This document shows, one piece after another, positions 16,560 through 25,002 of a stretch of 64,000 nt of DNA (position 1 is its first letter; each line of letters begins with the position of its first letter). Location of the stretch: positions 372,001-436,000 of the forward strand of contig NZ_FNOT01000003.1 in the NCBI RefSeq assembly GCF_900107105.1, read 5' to 3'. Under the pieces are notes generated by a model. That model was not told where the DNA came from. It did not search any database and worked only from the letters and a program-made list of their open reading frames with translations. Both the position numbers and the translations under genes were made by a program. This DNA is from Geodermatophilus africanus. Its GTDB lineage: Bacteria > Actinomycetota > Actinomycetes > Mycobacteriales > Geodermatophilaceae.

Positions 16560-16600
16560 CGGGCCGCTCCGCGGCGCGTGCCCCGGGCGGAGCTGGTCAT
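16556..16600 (-). CDS. Putative 14-residue upstream ORF coupled to the lacI start
   Basis: ATG 16600-16598 follows a strong AGGAGG site with nine bases of spacing and encodes 14 residues (MTSSARGTRRGAAR), ending at TGA 16558-16556. That stop overlaps the GTG start of the LacI gene (GTGA). The lacI GTG itself lacks a comparable ribosome site, so ribosomes probably enter through this short frame and reinitiate. A frameshift in the assembly that hides a longer lacI N-terminus is the main alternative. Confidence 0.4.
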   Translation of the reverse strand: MTSSARGTRRGAAR

Positions 16601-16707
16601 GGTCTTCCCCCTCCTGTGCGGCACGGTGGCCTACCGGGCGCGGGAGCCGGCCGGACCCGCCGGAGCGGGAGGAGCCGGCTCCCCGCCGGGACCGGATGGA
16701 CGCCGCC

Positions 16708-17472
16708 TCAGACGCTCGCGGCGACCTGCGGGGTCATCGCCTTCATCTTCTCCAGCCGCGCGAGGACCTCGGCCTGGAGGGTGGCCACGGCGGGGTCGGA
16801 CTGCCGGCGCGGGCGCGGCAGGTCGATGGTGATGTCCTCGTAGATCCGCCCGCCGGGCTGCAGCACGATGATGCGGTCGGAGAGCTCCACCGCCTCGACC
16901 ACGTCGTGGGTCACGAACACCACGGTCTTCTTGGACTGGGCCCAGATGTCCTGCAGCTGGGCGCGCAGGCCGCGCGCGGTGATCGCGTCGAGGTGGCTGA
17001 ACGGCTCGTCCATGATCAGCAGGTCGGGTTCCACCGCGAACGCCCGCGCGATGCCGACGCGCTGCTGCATGCCGCCCGAGAGCTGTCCCGGCCAGAAGTC
17101 GCCGTGCTTGCCCAGACCCACCATGTCGAGGTACCTGTCGACCCGCCCGCGGGTGACCTCGTCGTCCTTGTCCTGCACGTACATCATGTTCTTCCGCACC
17201 GTGCGCCAGGGGAGCAGCCGCGGGTCCTGGAACACGTACCCGAGCCGGGCCGGTCTGCCGTCGTCGCTCGTGACGGAGATCGCGCCGGACGTGTGCGTCT
17301 CGACCCCGGAGATGATGTTGAGCAGCGTGCTCTTGCCGCAGCCGGACGGGCCGACGATCGACACGAAGGTCTGGCCGCGGACGTCGAAGGAGATGTGGTC
17401 GAGGACGCGGTTGCTGCGCGCGGTGCCGGCGCCGAAGGTCTTGCACAGGTCGTTCACCGTCAGGACGGCCAT
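16708..17472 (-). CDS. NitT/TauT-type ABC transporter ATPase
   Basis: 254 residues. Walker A is GPSGCGKSTL (about residues 38-47), followed by GYVFQDPRLLPWRTVRKNM, the hallmark Q-loop stretch of nitrate/sulfonate/taurine importers. The signature is GQLSGGMQQRVGIARAFA, Walker B is LLIMDEPFSHLD, and the switch His is in VTHDVVEAV. ATG 17472 gives the family length; longer readings extend into the permease gene. It is 107 bp downstream of permease 1 and supplies energy for uptake of the compound recognised by the binding protein at 19282. Confidence 0.9.
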   Translation of the reverse strand: MAVLTVNDLCKTFGAGTARSNRVLDHISFDVRGQTFVSIVGPSGCGKSTLLNIISGVETHTSGAISVTSDDGRPARLGYVFQDPRLLPWRTVRKNMMYVQDKDDEVTRGRVDRYLDMVGLGKHGDFWPGQLSGGMQQRVGIARAFAVEPDLLIMDEPFSHLDAITARGLRAQLQDIWAQSKKTVVFVTHDVVEAVELSDRIIVLQPGGRIYEDITIDLPRPRRQSDPAVATLQAEVLARLEKMKAMTPQVAASV

Positions 17473-17579
17473 GTCACTGCCTCTCGAGGTGCGGAGCCCG
17501 GGACGCCGGGCGGAGGTGGGATGGTCTGGACAGGGGGCGCCACGCCGCGCGGCGCCGCCCTGTCCCAGGTGTCGTCGGA

Positions 17580-18401
17580 CTAGCTGTGCGCGGCGTCCCG
17601 CCACCGGAAGGCCCGCCTCGCCATCCGCTCGAAGACGAGTTGGTCGAGGACGACGATCACGACCACGAACAGGATGACCCACGCCGCGAACCCGGCGAAC
17701 TGGTTCGCGTCGTACCAGTAGCGGGCGCGGAAGCCGGCACCGCCAGAGCCACCGAACCACTCGGCGAGCAGTACGCCGTTCCAGCCGATGATCACAGCGA
17801 ACCGGACGCCCGCGAGGACGTAGCCGCTGACGGCCGGCAGGACCAGGTCCCGTACGCGGCGGCCCAGCGGGACCCCGTAGGACGAGGACATGTCCCGCAG
17901 GTCGCGGGAGACCCCCTGGACCCCCTGCGCCACGTTGACGATCACGAAGGGCACCGCGGTCAGGAACGTCGTGACGATCGGTGAGGCGTCACCGAAGCCG
18001 AACCACATCACCGTCAGGAAGGCCCAGATGATCGCCGGGATGGACAGGCCGACGAGGACGGGGCTCTCGAAGAACGCGCGGGCCAGGCCGGACAGACCCA
18101 TCACGATGCCGACGACGACGCCGACGATTACCGAAAGGGCCACACCGATGGTGAACCGGTAGAAGGTGTCAGCGAAGTTGCTGAACACCTCACCCCGGCT
18201 GAACTCCGTGACCAGCGAGTCGACCACCGACAGTGGGCCCGGCACCCGCTCGAAGGCCGCGGCGAGGGCGACCCAGAGGAGGAACGCCGTCACGTAGAAG
18301 GTGACCCGAGCGGCGACCTCGGAGCCGAGGACGCGACGCCACGACGGGATCGCGCTCGCCTGTTCCTCCGTCGACCGGCGGGTGGGGATGGTTGCGGTCA
18401 C
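17580..18401 (-). CDS. NitT/TauT-type ABC transporter permease 1
   Basis: 273 residues with six predicted spans of the BPD_transp_1 fold. The cytoplasmic coupling helix appears as GVQGVSRDLRDMSSSYGVPL followed by LPAVSGYVLAGVRFAV. GTG 18401 overlaps the stop of the upstream permease by four bases. The stop codon is TAG (17582-17580), showing that TAG still works as an ordinary terminator in this genome. Together with the next permease it forms a heterodimeric channel. Confidence 0.87.
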   Translation of the reverse strand: MTATIPTRRSTEEQASAIPSWRRVLGSEVAARVTFYVTAFLLWVALAAAFERVPGPLSVVDSLVTEFSRGEVFSNFADTFYRFTIGVALSVIVGVVVGIVMGLSGLARAFFESPVLVGLSIPAIIWAFLTVMWFGFGDASPIVTTFLTAVPFVIVNVAQGVQGVSRDLRDMSSSYGVPLGRRVRDLVLPAVSGYVLAGVRFAVIIGWNGVLLAEWFGGSGGAGFRARYWYDANQFAGFAAWVILFVVVIVVLDQLVFERMARRAFRWRDAAHS

Positions 18402-19252
18402 TTGCCGACCCTCTCTTCCGGCCGCCAGGCGAGGACCCGGTTCTCCAGCTTGCGGAGGACCAGTCGCTCGACGATCAGCATGAAGATGATGAACAGGCAC
18501 ATCCACGCCAGGACGCCGTCGATGTTGAACAGCTGGTACTCCGAGCGGATCTGGAAGCCGACGCCGTTCTTGCCACCGAAGACCTCGGTGAGCGCTTCCA
18601 CCTTCCAAGCGACCGCGAAGGACATGCGGATCGCGGCGAAGACGTAGGGCACCAGGGTCGGGACGAATACCTCGCGGCGGATCTGCCGCGAGGAGCGTCC
18701 GAACGCCTGGCTCATCCTGACCAGCGACTGGTCCACACCTCGGACGCCCTCCGCGACGTTGATCGCCACGAACGGCACGGACACCAGGGCGACCGAGAGG
18801 ATCGGGCCCAGGTCGGAGATACCGAAGATGATCAGCGAGAGAACGGCGTAGGTGAGTGCGGGGATCGTCCCGGCGACCGTGACGCCGTCGTGGAAGAACG
18901 CCTTCCAGTAGTCGTACCGCCCCATGAGGTAGCCGATGGGTGCACCGACGGCCGTGGCCACGACGAAGCCGAGGAACGTCTTGCCCACGCTGGCGAAGAA
19001 GTTCTCGGCGAAGGCGCCGCTCACGACGATGTCCCACATCACCTCCCCGACCTCGAGGGGGGCGGGCAGCACTCCAAACGGGAGGTAGTAGGCGGCCAGT
19101 TGCCAGATGAGGAACATGGCCGCCCAGCCCGCCGTCAGCAGGGCGAGGCGCTTGCGCCGCGTGCGCGCCGACGCCTTGCGGGCCAGCGCCTCGCCCTCCT
19201 GCCAGGTGACCGCAGGCGCCGCGGGGGACGCCTCAACCACGGGATTCGACAT
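18398..19252 (-). CDS. NitT/TauT-type ABC transporter permease 2
   Basis: 284 residues. About 35 polar residues lead into six membrane spans. The coupling motif is GVRGVDQSLVRMSQAFGRSS followed by VFVPTLVPYVFAAIRMSF, the SsuC/TauC-style EAA loop. ATG 19252 was preferred over the longer frame because the upstream part overlaps the binding-protein gene. It lies 29 bp after the binding protein, in the same operon. Two distinct permeases in one NitT/TauT operon are less common than a single homodimeric permease but occur. Confidence 0.87.
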   Translation of the reverse strand: MSNPVVEASPAAPAVTWQEGEALARKASARTRRKRLALLTAGWAAMFLIWQLAAYYLPFGVLPAPLEVGEVMWDIVVSGAFAENFFASVGKTFLGFVVATAVGAPIGYLMGRYDYWKAFFHDGVTVAGTIPALTYAVLSLIIFGISDLGPILSVALVSVPFVAINVAEGVRGVDQSLVRMSQAFGRSSRQIRREVFVPTLVPYVFAAIRMSFAVAWKVEALTEVFGGKNGVGFQIRSEYQLFNIDGVLAWMCLFIIFMLIVERLVLRKLENRVLAWRPEERVGK

Positions 19253-19281
19253 CGTTCTGCTGTCCTCGTGTCGCGTACGGC

Positions 19282-20358
19282 TCAGCTGGTCGGCTCGACG
19301 ACGGTGAAGACCGGGTCCGCGGCGTCCTCCTCCATGAAGCCGGTCTCGCGCATGAGCTCGAAGACCTCCTGCTCCTCGGAGACCCACTGGTCGGTGAGGT
19401 AGACGCTGTCGACGTACCAGTCGTAACGGTTGTCCAGCCAGTCGATGAGGAAGGCCTGCTCCTCAGGCGAGGTCACGCCGAAGTCCTCCGGGTAGGTCGC
19501 GATGATCTCGTCACGGTGCTGCTGGTACTCCTGCAGGCCGCGCTCCCACAGGGCCAGCAGGAAGGCAGCCTCCTCGGGGTTCTTCTCCACCCAGGCCTCG
19601 CGGGCGACGAAGACGTTGGTCTCGGGGTGGGTCACCTCCGAGGGGTTGCTGCCGTAGCTCTCCGCCCAGATCTGGGCCGCCGACTTGCCGTCGTAGAGCG
19701 CCTGCACCGTCCCCGCGACGAGCTGCGGCAGGGCGAAGTCCGGCAGGCAGAGGCAGGCGTCCGCGTCGCCGCGGGCCACCAGGTCACCCAGGTTCTGGAT
19801 GTCGGTGACCACGAGCTCGTAGTCACCGCCGCCGGCCCGCAGGTCGAGGTCGCACTGCTCCTTGGCGTACATGCCCCACATCAGCGTGATGCTCACCGCG
19901 GTGAAGGTGGCGATCCGCTTGCCCTCGAGGCTGCAGATGTCGGTGTAGGGAGATCCCGGGGCGACCCCCAGGACGCTGCGGTCGGCGTTGTACTTGCCGA
20001 ACACGGAGACGGGCTCCCCGACGGCGTCGGCGAGGTCCGGGGTCTCGTAGGTCGCGGCCGACACCACGTCGGCGTGACCGCCGGCGAACACGCCGAACTC
20101 GTCCCAGGACGAGGAGGTGAGGACCTGGATGCCGGCCTCCTCCTCCATCTCCTGCTTGATGCCCTGGTCCTCCAGCCACTTCCAGACGGCGTCGGGCGCC
20201 ATGACCATGTTGACGACGCCGTTGGCGTCCTGGGCCTCGCCGGCGGCCTGACCCGACCCGCCGCCGGAGGCGCAGGCCGTGGCGGTGACCGCCAGTGCCG
20301 CCACGCCGGCCACCAGCCGGGCCCTGCCGGCCCAGGTACCGCCTGCTGTGTGCCCCAT
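19282..20358 (-). CDS. NitT/TauT-type ABC substrate-binding lipoprotein
   Basis: 358 residues. A lipoprotein signal (ARLVAGVAALAVTATACASG) leads to Cys at about residue 28, with an ATAC box weaker than the consensus. The mature part resembles NMT1/SsuA-like binding proteins (SWDEFGVFAGGHADVVSAAT, SLEGKRIATFTAVSI, ADACLCLPDFALPQLVAG). ATG 20358 follows AGAAGGCAGGA. It is the extracytoplasmic receptor for the two permeases and ATPase that follow. The ligand is unknown; the divergent amidohydrolase and dehydrogenase genes suggest a carbon or nitrogen source rather than nitrate. Confidence 0.85.
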   Translation of the reverse strand: MGHTAGGTWAGRARLVAGVAALAVTATACASGGGSGQAAGEAQDANGVVNMVMAPDAVWKWLEDQGIKQEMEEEAGIQVLTSSSWDEFGVFAGGHADVVSAATYETPDLADAVGEPVSVFGKYNADRSVLGVAPGSPYTDICSLEGKRIATFTAVSITLMWGMYAKEQCDLDLRAGGGDYELVVTDIQNLGDLVARGDADACLCLPDFALPQLVAGTVQALYDGKSAAQIWAESYGSNPSEVTHPETNVFVAREAWVEKNPEEAAFLLALWERGLQEYQQHRDEIIATYPEDFGVTSPEEQAFLIDWLDNRYDWYVDSVYLTDQWVSEEQEVFELMRETGFMEEDAADPVFTVVEPTS

Positions 20359-20524
20359 GGGTTCCTGCCTTCTCTCGGGGACGCCCCTGTGCGTCCGCAT
20401 GGGTGACGCCTTCTGGTGCCTGCCGGCTGGGCTGCGCCGGCCGGTCGAACTCAGCGGCCGGCCACGACGACCGGGCCGGGGGATCGGGCCGGAGTTGTGA
20501 CCGAGACCACGTATACGGGCCGGA

Positions 20525-20553
20525 ACTGTGCACTCCCGGTGTGCATACGTCAA
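20525..20553 (-). promoter_or_regulatory. Promoter and operator of the NitT/TauT import operon
   Basis: Reading leftward, TTGACG (20553-20548) and CACAGT (20530-20525) are spaced by 17 bases, a fair sigma-70-type pair. GTATGCACA (20548-20540, reverse strand) lies directly after the -35 box. An 8-bp palindrome CGTATACG (20510-20517) follows near the expected transcription start. The same GTATGCACA word sits in the divergent promoter, suggesting one regulator for both. Confidence 0.5.
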
Positions 20554-20714
20554 GCAGTCCTGCCGTCATCCCCTCGGGTGACGCCCGTCCGGGCCTCGGC
20601 CCGGTGTCGCTTCCCGGGGCGGAGCGCGTCTGCTTCCTAGCTGCCTGAGCTGGCGCTTCTCCACGTCTGCGATGAGCCGACCGCGTCTCAGAAGCGCTAC
20701 CGCCGGGCTGTGTC

Positions 20715-20743
20715 TTGACATGACTAGGTATGCACAACACGAT
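20715..20743 (+). promoter_or_regulatory. Promoter and operator of the histidinol-dehydrogenase-family operon
   Basis: TTGACA (20715-20720) is a perfect -35 box, with CACGAT (20738-20743) 17 bases on as the probable -10. GTATGCACA (20728-20736) lies between them. The gene starts at 20774, about 25 bases after the likely transcription start. The 415-bp divergent gap 20359-20773 otherwise holds no supported gene; several short frames there are GC-rich noise. Confidence 0.5.
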
Positions 20744-20773
20744 GCAGACCCCGACGTGACCTGGAGCACACCG

Positions 20774-22093
20774 ATGATCAGGCAGTTGAAGAAGGCGGCG
20801 GCCCCCGGCGCCCCGCGGCAGGGATCCCCCGAGGTGGCCGAGGTGGTGGCCGGCGTCATCGCCGACGTGCGCGCCCGGGGCGACGAGGCGGTGCGGGAGT
20901 ACTCGGAGCGGTTCGACCGGTGGTCCCCGGAGAGCTTCCGCCTGGGCCCGGAGGAGGTCGAGCGCATCGTCGCCGCGGTCCCCGCCCAGGTGGTCGAAGA
21001 CATCCGGACGGTGCAGGCCAACGTCCGCTCGTTCGCCGAGCGCCAGCTCGAGTCGATGGCCGCGTTCGAGGTGGAGACCCAGCCGGGGGTGTTCCTCGGG
21101 CAGAAGCACCTGCCGATCGCGGCGACGGGCGCCTACGTGCCGGGTGGCCGGTACCCGCTGACGGCGTCGGCGCACATGACCGTGGTGACCGCGAAGGTGG
21201 CCGGGGTGCAGCGGGTGACGGCGTGCACCCCGCCCATCCGCGGCCAGGTCCCCGCCGCCACGGTCGCCGCCATGCACCTGGCCGGGGCCGACGATGTCCT
21301 CCTGCTGGGCGGGGTGCAGGCCGTGGCCGCGATGGCCGTCGGCACCGAGACCATCGGCAAGGTGGACCTGCTGGCCGGCCCCGGGAACGCCTACGTCGCC
21401 GAGGCCAAGCGGCAGCTGTTCGGCGAGGTCGGCATCGACCTGTTCGCCGGCCCCACGGAGATCCTCGTGGTCGCCGACGACAGCGCCGACCCGTTCGTCG
21501 TCGCCGTCGACCTGCTCAGCCAGGCCGAGCACGGCCCGGACTCACCGGCGGTGCTGATCACCACGTCCGAGGACGTCGCGCACGCCGCCATGGCGCACGT
21601 CGAGCGGCTGCTCCCCGGGATGCCGACCAACGACATGGCCGGGCCCGCCTGGCGCGACCACGGCCAGGTGCTCGTCGTCGACGACCTGGACGAGGCCTAC
21701 CGGCTGGCCGACGAGTTCGCCAGCGAGCACGTGCAGATCCTCACCGAGGAGCCCCGCCGGGCGCTGGAGCAGATGCGCAACTACGGCGCGCTCTTCCTGG
21801 GTGAGGGCACCTGCGTGTCCTACGGCGACAAGGTGATCGGCACCAACCACGTCCTCCCCACGCGGGGGGCCGCCCGGTACACCGGCGGGCTGTGGGTCGG
21901 GAAGTACCTCCGGACGGTGACGTACCAGGAGGTCACCGACCGGGCGGCCAGCGCCGCCCTCGGCGAGCTGTGCGGTCGCGCGTCGCGGGTGGAGCTGTTC
22001 GAGGGGCACGCCCGCTCCGGCGACGTCCGGGCCGCCAAGTACGCCGGGGCCGACCTGCCGTGGGCGCCCGAGGTGTACGCCCCCACCGTCTGA
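20774..22093 (+). CDS. Histidinol-dehydrogenase-family enzyme (probable catabolic dehydrogenase)
   Basis: 439 residues, close to the HisD length. All known HisD catalytic and zinc positions are recognisable: LLSQAEHGPDS (Gln/His zinc ligands), FASEHVQILTE (the Glu-His pair), YGDKVIGTNHVLPT (Asp), and FEGHARSGD near the C-terminus (final His). NAD contact is in LAGPGNAYVAEAK. The start ATG 20774 follows CTGGAG; an earlier in-frame ATG at 20720 would overlap the promoter. It is not in a his operon but heads a catabolic operon, like HpsN-type relatives that oxidise an alcohol such as sulfopropanediol through the aldehyde to the acid. The substrate is therefore inferred to be a primary alcohol, not histidinol. 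Confidence 0.83.
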   Translation: MIRQLKKAAAPGAPRQGSPEVAEVVAGVIADVRARGDEAVREYSERFDRWSPESFRLGPEEVERIVAAVPAQVVEDIRTVQANVRSFAERQLESMAAFEVETQPGVFLGQKHLPIAATGAYVPGGRYPLTASAHMTVVTAKVAGVQRVTACTPPIRGQVPAATVAAMHLAGADDVLLLGGVQAVAAMAVGTETIGKVDLLAGPGNAYVAEAKRQLFGEVGIDLFAGPTEILVVADDSADPFVVAVDLLSQAEHGPDSPAVLITTSEDVAHAAMAHVERLLPGMPTNDMAGPAWRDHGQVLVVDDLDEAYRLADEFASEHVQILTEEPRRALEQMRNYGALFLGEGTCVSYGDKVIGTNHVLPTRGAARYTGGLWVGKYLRTVTYQEVTDRAASAALGELCGRASRVELFEGHARSGDVRAAKYAGADLPWAPEVYAPTV

Positions 22094-22126
22094 CCGACCG
22101 CTCGACCACACCCCCGAGAGGACCCC

Positions 22127-23128
22127 ATGCCCGGCCGCACCGTCGACATCCACGCCCACGTCTTCACCCCCGCCTGCCTGGAGCTCGTGCAGGGGCTCAT
22201 GGAGCCGCAGTACGAGCCGTTCAGCTACTGGGCGGGCCGGGAGACCAACGAGTACCAGCCCGGGCACACCGCCGAGATCATGCCCAAGCTCACCGACGTC
22301 GAGGTGCGCCTGGCCGACATGGACGCCATGGGCATCGACGTGCAGGCGATCTCGGTGGCCCCGCCGCAGTACTACTACTGGACCGACGTCGAGCTCGGCC
22401 GGACGCTCGCGCGGATGCAGAACGAGAACCTGGCCTCGATCGTGCACGACCACCCGGACCGCTTCGTCGGCCTCGCCACCGTGCCGCTGCAGGACGTCTC
22501 GTCGGCGGTCCGGGAGCTGGAGCACTGCGTCCGCGAGCTGGACTTCCGCGGCGTCGAGATCAACACCAACGTCTTCGGGCTCGACCTCGACGACCCGCGG
22601 TTCCGGCCGTTCTTCGCCAAGGCCGAGGAGCTCGACGTCGTCGTCATGCTGCACCCGAACGGCTTCACGCACGGCGAGCGGCTGCAGAAGTACTACATGA
22701 CCAACGTGATCGGAAACCCGCTGGACACCACGGTCGCGATCAACCGCATCATCCACGGCGGCGTCCTCGAGGAGCACCCGGCGCTCAAGCTGTGCCTGGT
22801 CCACGGCGGCGGGTTCCTGCCCTTCTACTCCTCCCGCATCGACCACTCCTACGAGCTGCGCCCCGAGGGCCGCCACCACATCACCCGGCCGCCGAGCACG
22901 TACCTCAAGCAGGTCTTCGTCGACTGCCTGGTGTTCGACTCGGTCCACCTCGAGTTCCTGGTGCAGCAGATGGGGCCCGACCACGTCGTCATCGGCACCG
23001 ACTACCCGTTCGACATGGGTCACTACGACCCGCTGGGCCAGATCGACGGCGTCCGCGGCCTGAGCGAGGACGACAAGGACCTGATCCGCAGCGCGACCGC
23101 CGCCAAGCTGCTCAAGCTGGAGGGCTGA
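22127..23128 (+). CDS. Amidohydrolase-family protein, ACMSD-like
   Basis: 333-residue metal-dependent TIM barrel of the Amidohydro_2 family. Metal ligands are visible: VDIHAHVF (His9, His11), LCLVHGGGFLPFYSSR and IGTDYPFDMGHYDPLG (the catalytic Asp). This is the arrangement of aminocarboxymuconate semialdehyde decarboxylase and gamma-resorcylate decarboxylase, which remove CO2 non-oxidatively. ATG 22127 follows GAGAGGA. It lies 33 bp after the dehydrogenase gene in one operon. Whether it decarboxylates or hydrolyses cannot be told from sequence. Confidence 0.85.
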   Translation: MPGRTVDIHAHVFTPACLELVQGLMEPQYEPFSYWAGRETNEYQPGHTAEIMPKLTDVEVRLADMDAMGIDVQAISVAPPQYYYWTDVELGRTLARMQNENLASIVHDHPDRFVGLATVPLQDVSSAVRELEHCVRELDFRGVEINTNVFGLDLDDPRFRPFFAKAEELDVVVMLHPNGFTHGERLQKYYMTNVIGNPLDTTVAINRIIHGGVLEEHPALKLCLVHGGGFLPFYSSRIDHSYELRPEGRHHITRPPSTYLKQVFVDCLVFDSVHLEFLVQQMGPDHVVIGTDYPFDMGHYDPLGQIDGVRGLSEDDKDLIRSATAAKLLKLEG

Positions 23129-23160
23129 GTGTCCGCCGGGACGGCCCGCGCCGGGCGGGG

Positions 23161-24159
23161 GTGGACGCCGTGGATGTAGCCGTGGTCGGGCTGGGCTGGT
23201 GGGGGCAGAAGGTCCTCGACGAGCTGACCGACAGCGCGCGGGTGCGGCCGGTGCTCGCCGTGGACCCCGAGCCGGCCGGGCGGGCGCGCGCCGAGGCCCG
23301 GGGGCTGCCGACGACGGCCGACCTGCAGGAGGCGCTGGCCGACCCCGCGGTCGAGGCCGTCGTCCTCTGCTCCCCGCACCGGTTCCACTCCGCGCAGATC
23401 GTCGCGGCCGCCGAGGCCGGCAAGCACGTCTTCTGCGAGAAGCCCTTCAGCACCACCGTCGCCGACGCCGACGTGGCCCTCGCGGCCGTGGCGGCGGCCG
23501 GCGTCCAGCTGGGCGTCGGGCACGAACGGCGCTTCGAGCCGCCGGTGGTGGAGCTGCAGGACCGGTGCCGCTCGGGCGACCTGGGCACGCCCCTGGTGTT
23601 CGAGGGGAACTTCAGCCAGGACAAGTTCCTGGCGCTGCCCCCGGACAACTGGCGGCTGTCGAGCGTGGAGGCCCCCGTCGGCCCGCTGTCGGCGACCGGC
23701 ATCCACCTCGTGGACCTCGCCGTGAGCGTGCTCGGAGAGCCGGTCGAGGTGTGGGCCCGGCTGGCCACCCGCGCCACGTCGTTCGGCAACGGCGACACCC
23801 TGTCGGTGACCCTCGGCTTCGCCGGCGGCGGGACGGCGAGCATCACCGCCATCCTCACCACGCCGTTCATCGGCCGGATGTGCGTGCTCGGGTCCGAGGG
23901 CTGGATGGAGATCCGGGACCGCGCGCACCCCGAGGCGCCGGCCGGCTGGGACGTCACGACCCGCCACCGGGACGGCCAGCCCAGCACGCGGTTCGTCCCG
24001 CCCGCCCCCGCCGTCCGGGACAACCTCGAGCGCTTCGCCGACGCCGTGGAGGGCCGGGCCGAGTACCCCGTCACCCCGGCCGACGTGCGCGCCACCGTGA
24101 GAGCGTTCGAGGCGATCACGCGGTCCGCGCTCAGCGGGAGGGTGGAACGCGTGACCTGA
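23161..24159 (+). CDS. Gfo/Idh/MocA-family oxidoreductase
   Basis: About 332 residues. The N-terminal Rossmann fold has VAVVGLGWWGQKVLDEL, then VEAVVLCSPHRFHSAQIVAA and GKHVFCEKPFSTTVADADVA with the EKP motif that holds the catalytic Lys. The C-terminal alpha/beta domain contains ATGIHLVDLAVSVLGEP, carrying the usual catalytic His. GTG 23161 and GTG 23170 are both possible starts; ribosome signals are weak. Family members oxidise or reduce sugars, inositols or related polyols with NAD(P). It is third in the catabolic operon, 32 bp after the amidohydrolase. Confidence 0.85.
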   Translation: MDAVDVAVVGLGWWGQKVLDELTDSARVRPVLAVDPEPAGRARAEARGLPTTADLQEALADPAVEAVVLCSPHRFHSAQIVAAAEAGKHVFCEKPFSTTVADADVALAAVAAAGVQLGVGHERRFEPPVVELQDRCRSGDLGTPLVFEGNFSQDKFLALPPDNWRLSSVEAPVGPLSATGIHLVDLAVSVLGEPVEVWARLATRATSFGNGDTLSVTLGFAGGGTASITAILTTPFIGRMCVLGSEGWMEIRDRAHPEAPAGWDVTTRHRDGQPSTRFVPPAPAVRDNLERFADAVEGRAEYPVTPADVRATVRAFEAITRSALSGRVERVT

Positions 24160-24241
24160 ACAAAGGACCCCCTCGCCCCCCCGTGAAGGACCCCCTGCCC
24201 CCCGCCACTCGCACGCTCGCGGCGGGACCCTGCAGGGGGCC
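24157..24241. repeat. Stop-linked palindromic intergenic repeat, copy 1
   Basis: Begins with the TGA of the preceding gene and contains two units: AACAAAGGACCCCCTCGCC and then TGAAGGACCCCCTGCCCC, followed by CGCCACTCGC, a centre and CGGCGGGACCCTGCAGGGGG. The CCCCCTG and CAGGGGG arms pair. The same consensus recurs at eight further sites in the window, always against a stop codon. Probable transcription terminator; the 156-bp gap to 24316 holds no gene. Confidence 0.65.
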
Positions 24242-24315
24242 GCCCCGACGAGGGCCACACCGTCGTCACCCCTGCAGGACCCGTCACCGCCCGTCCCCCG
24301 TGCCGAGGAGAGCGC

Positions 24316-25002
24316 ATGCAGATCATCGACCTGTCCCAGGACATCTACGAGGGGATGAAGGTCTACCCCGGTCACCTCAAGACCGTGCAGTTCGAGCACG
24401 CCACCCACGAGGAGACCGCTCCTCGCTTCGAGGGCGGGTTCTCGTTCCAGACGACCGGCTTCATACTCAACGACAACGGCCCCACCCACGTCGACTCGTT
24501 CTCCCACCTCGACCCGACGCCGGGCGCGGAGACCATCGACCAAATGTCGCTGGACCTGTTCTACGGCCCCGCCGTGTGCCTCGACGTCACGGGCTTCCAG
24601 CCGAACACCGACATCACCGCCGAGGACCTCGACCGGATCGAGGCCGAGTCGCCGGTGCAGGTGCAGCGCGGGGACATCGTGCTGTTCCACACCGCGACCT
24701 GGAACCGGTACGTCGGGGACAAGCGCTACCTCACCGACTTCCCCGGCCTCGGGGAGTCGGCGGCGGAGTGGATCGTGCAGCGCGGGGTGAAGACCTTCGG
24801 GGTGGACAGCCCGACGCCGGACAACCCGGCGAGCAGGACCTACCCGGTGCACATGATGTGCCGCCGGGAGCACATCACCCACTACGAGAACCTGGCCAAC
24901 CTCGACCAGGTGGTCGACCGCCGGTTCACCTTCGTCGGCTTCCCGCTCAAGGTCCGTGGCGCCCACGGCGGGCCCACCCGCGCGGTGGCGCTCGTCGAGT
25001 GA
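24316..25002 (+). CDS. Cyclase-family (kynurenine-formamidase-like) hydrolase
   Basis: 228 residues, full length for the cyclase/KynB fold. The metal-binding segment reads NDNGPTHVDSFSHLD (residues 52-66): the Thr-His-x-Asp and last His are kept, but the first His of the usual HxGTHxDxxxH is not in its normal place, so the metal site may differ. The C-terminal TFVGFPLKVRGAHGGPTRAVAL is typical (GxPLxxxGxxGxPxR). ATG 24316 follows GAGGAGAG. Its stop overlaps the next start. It probably hydrolyses an amide, lactone or formyl group in the pathway. Confidence 0.8.
   Translation: MQIIDLSQDIYEGMKVYPGHLKTVQFEHATHEETAPRFEGGFSFQTTGFILNDNGPTHVDSFSHLDPTPGAETIDQMSLDLFYGPAVCLDVTGFQPNTDITAEDLDRIEAESPVQVQRGDIVLFHTATWNRYVGDKRYLTDFPGLGESAAEWIVQRGVKTFGVDSPTPDNPASRTYPVHMMCRREHITHYENLANLDQVVDRRFTFVGFPLKVRGAHGGPTRAVALVE

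Noticed and set aside
17580..17582. TAG of permease 1 as a read-through Sec codon
   Set aside because: The protein is full length for the family and no homologous sequence or SECIS-like hairpin follows.
20279..20648. Small ORFs in the divergent gap before 20774
   Set aside because: Composition resembles antisense noise and they overlap promoter elements; no ribosome site or motif.
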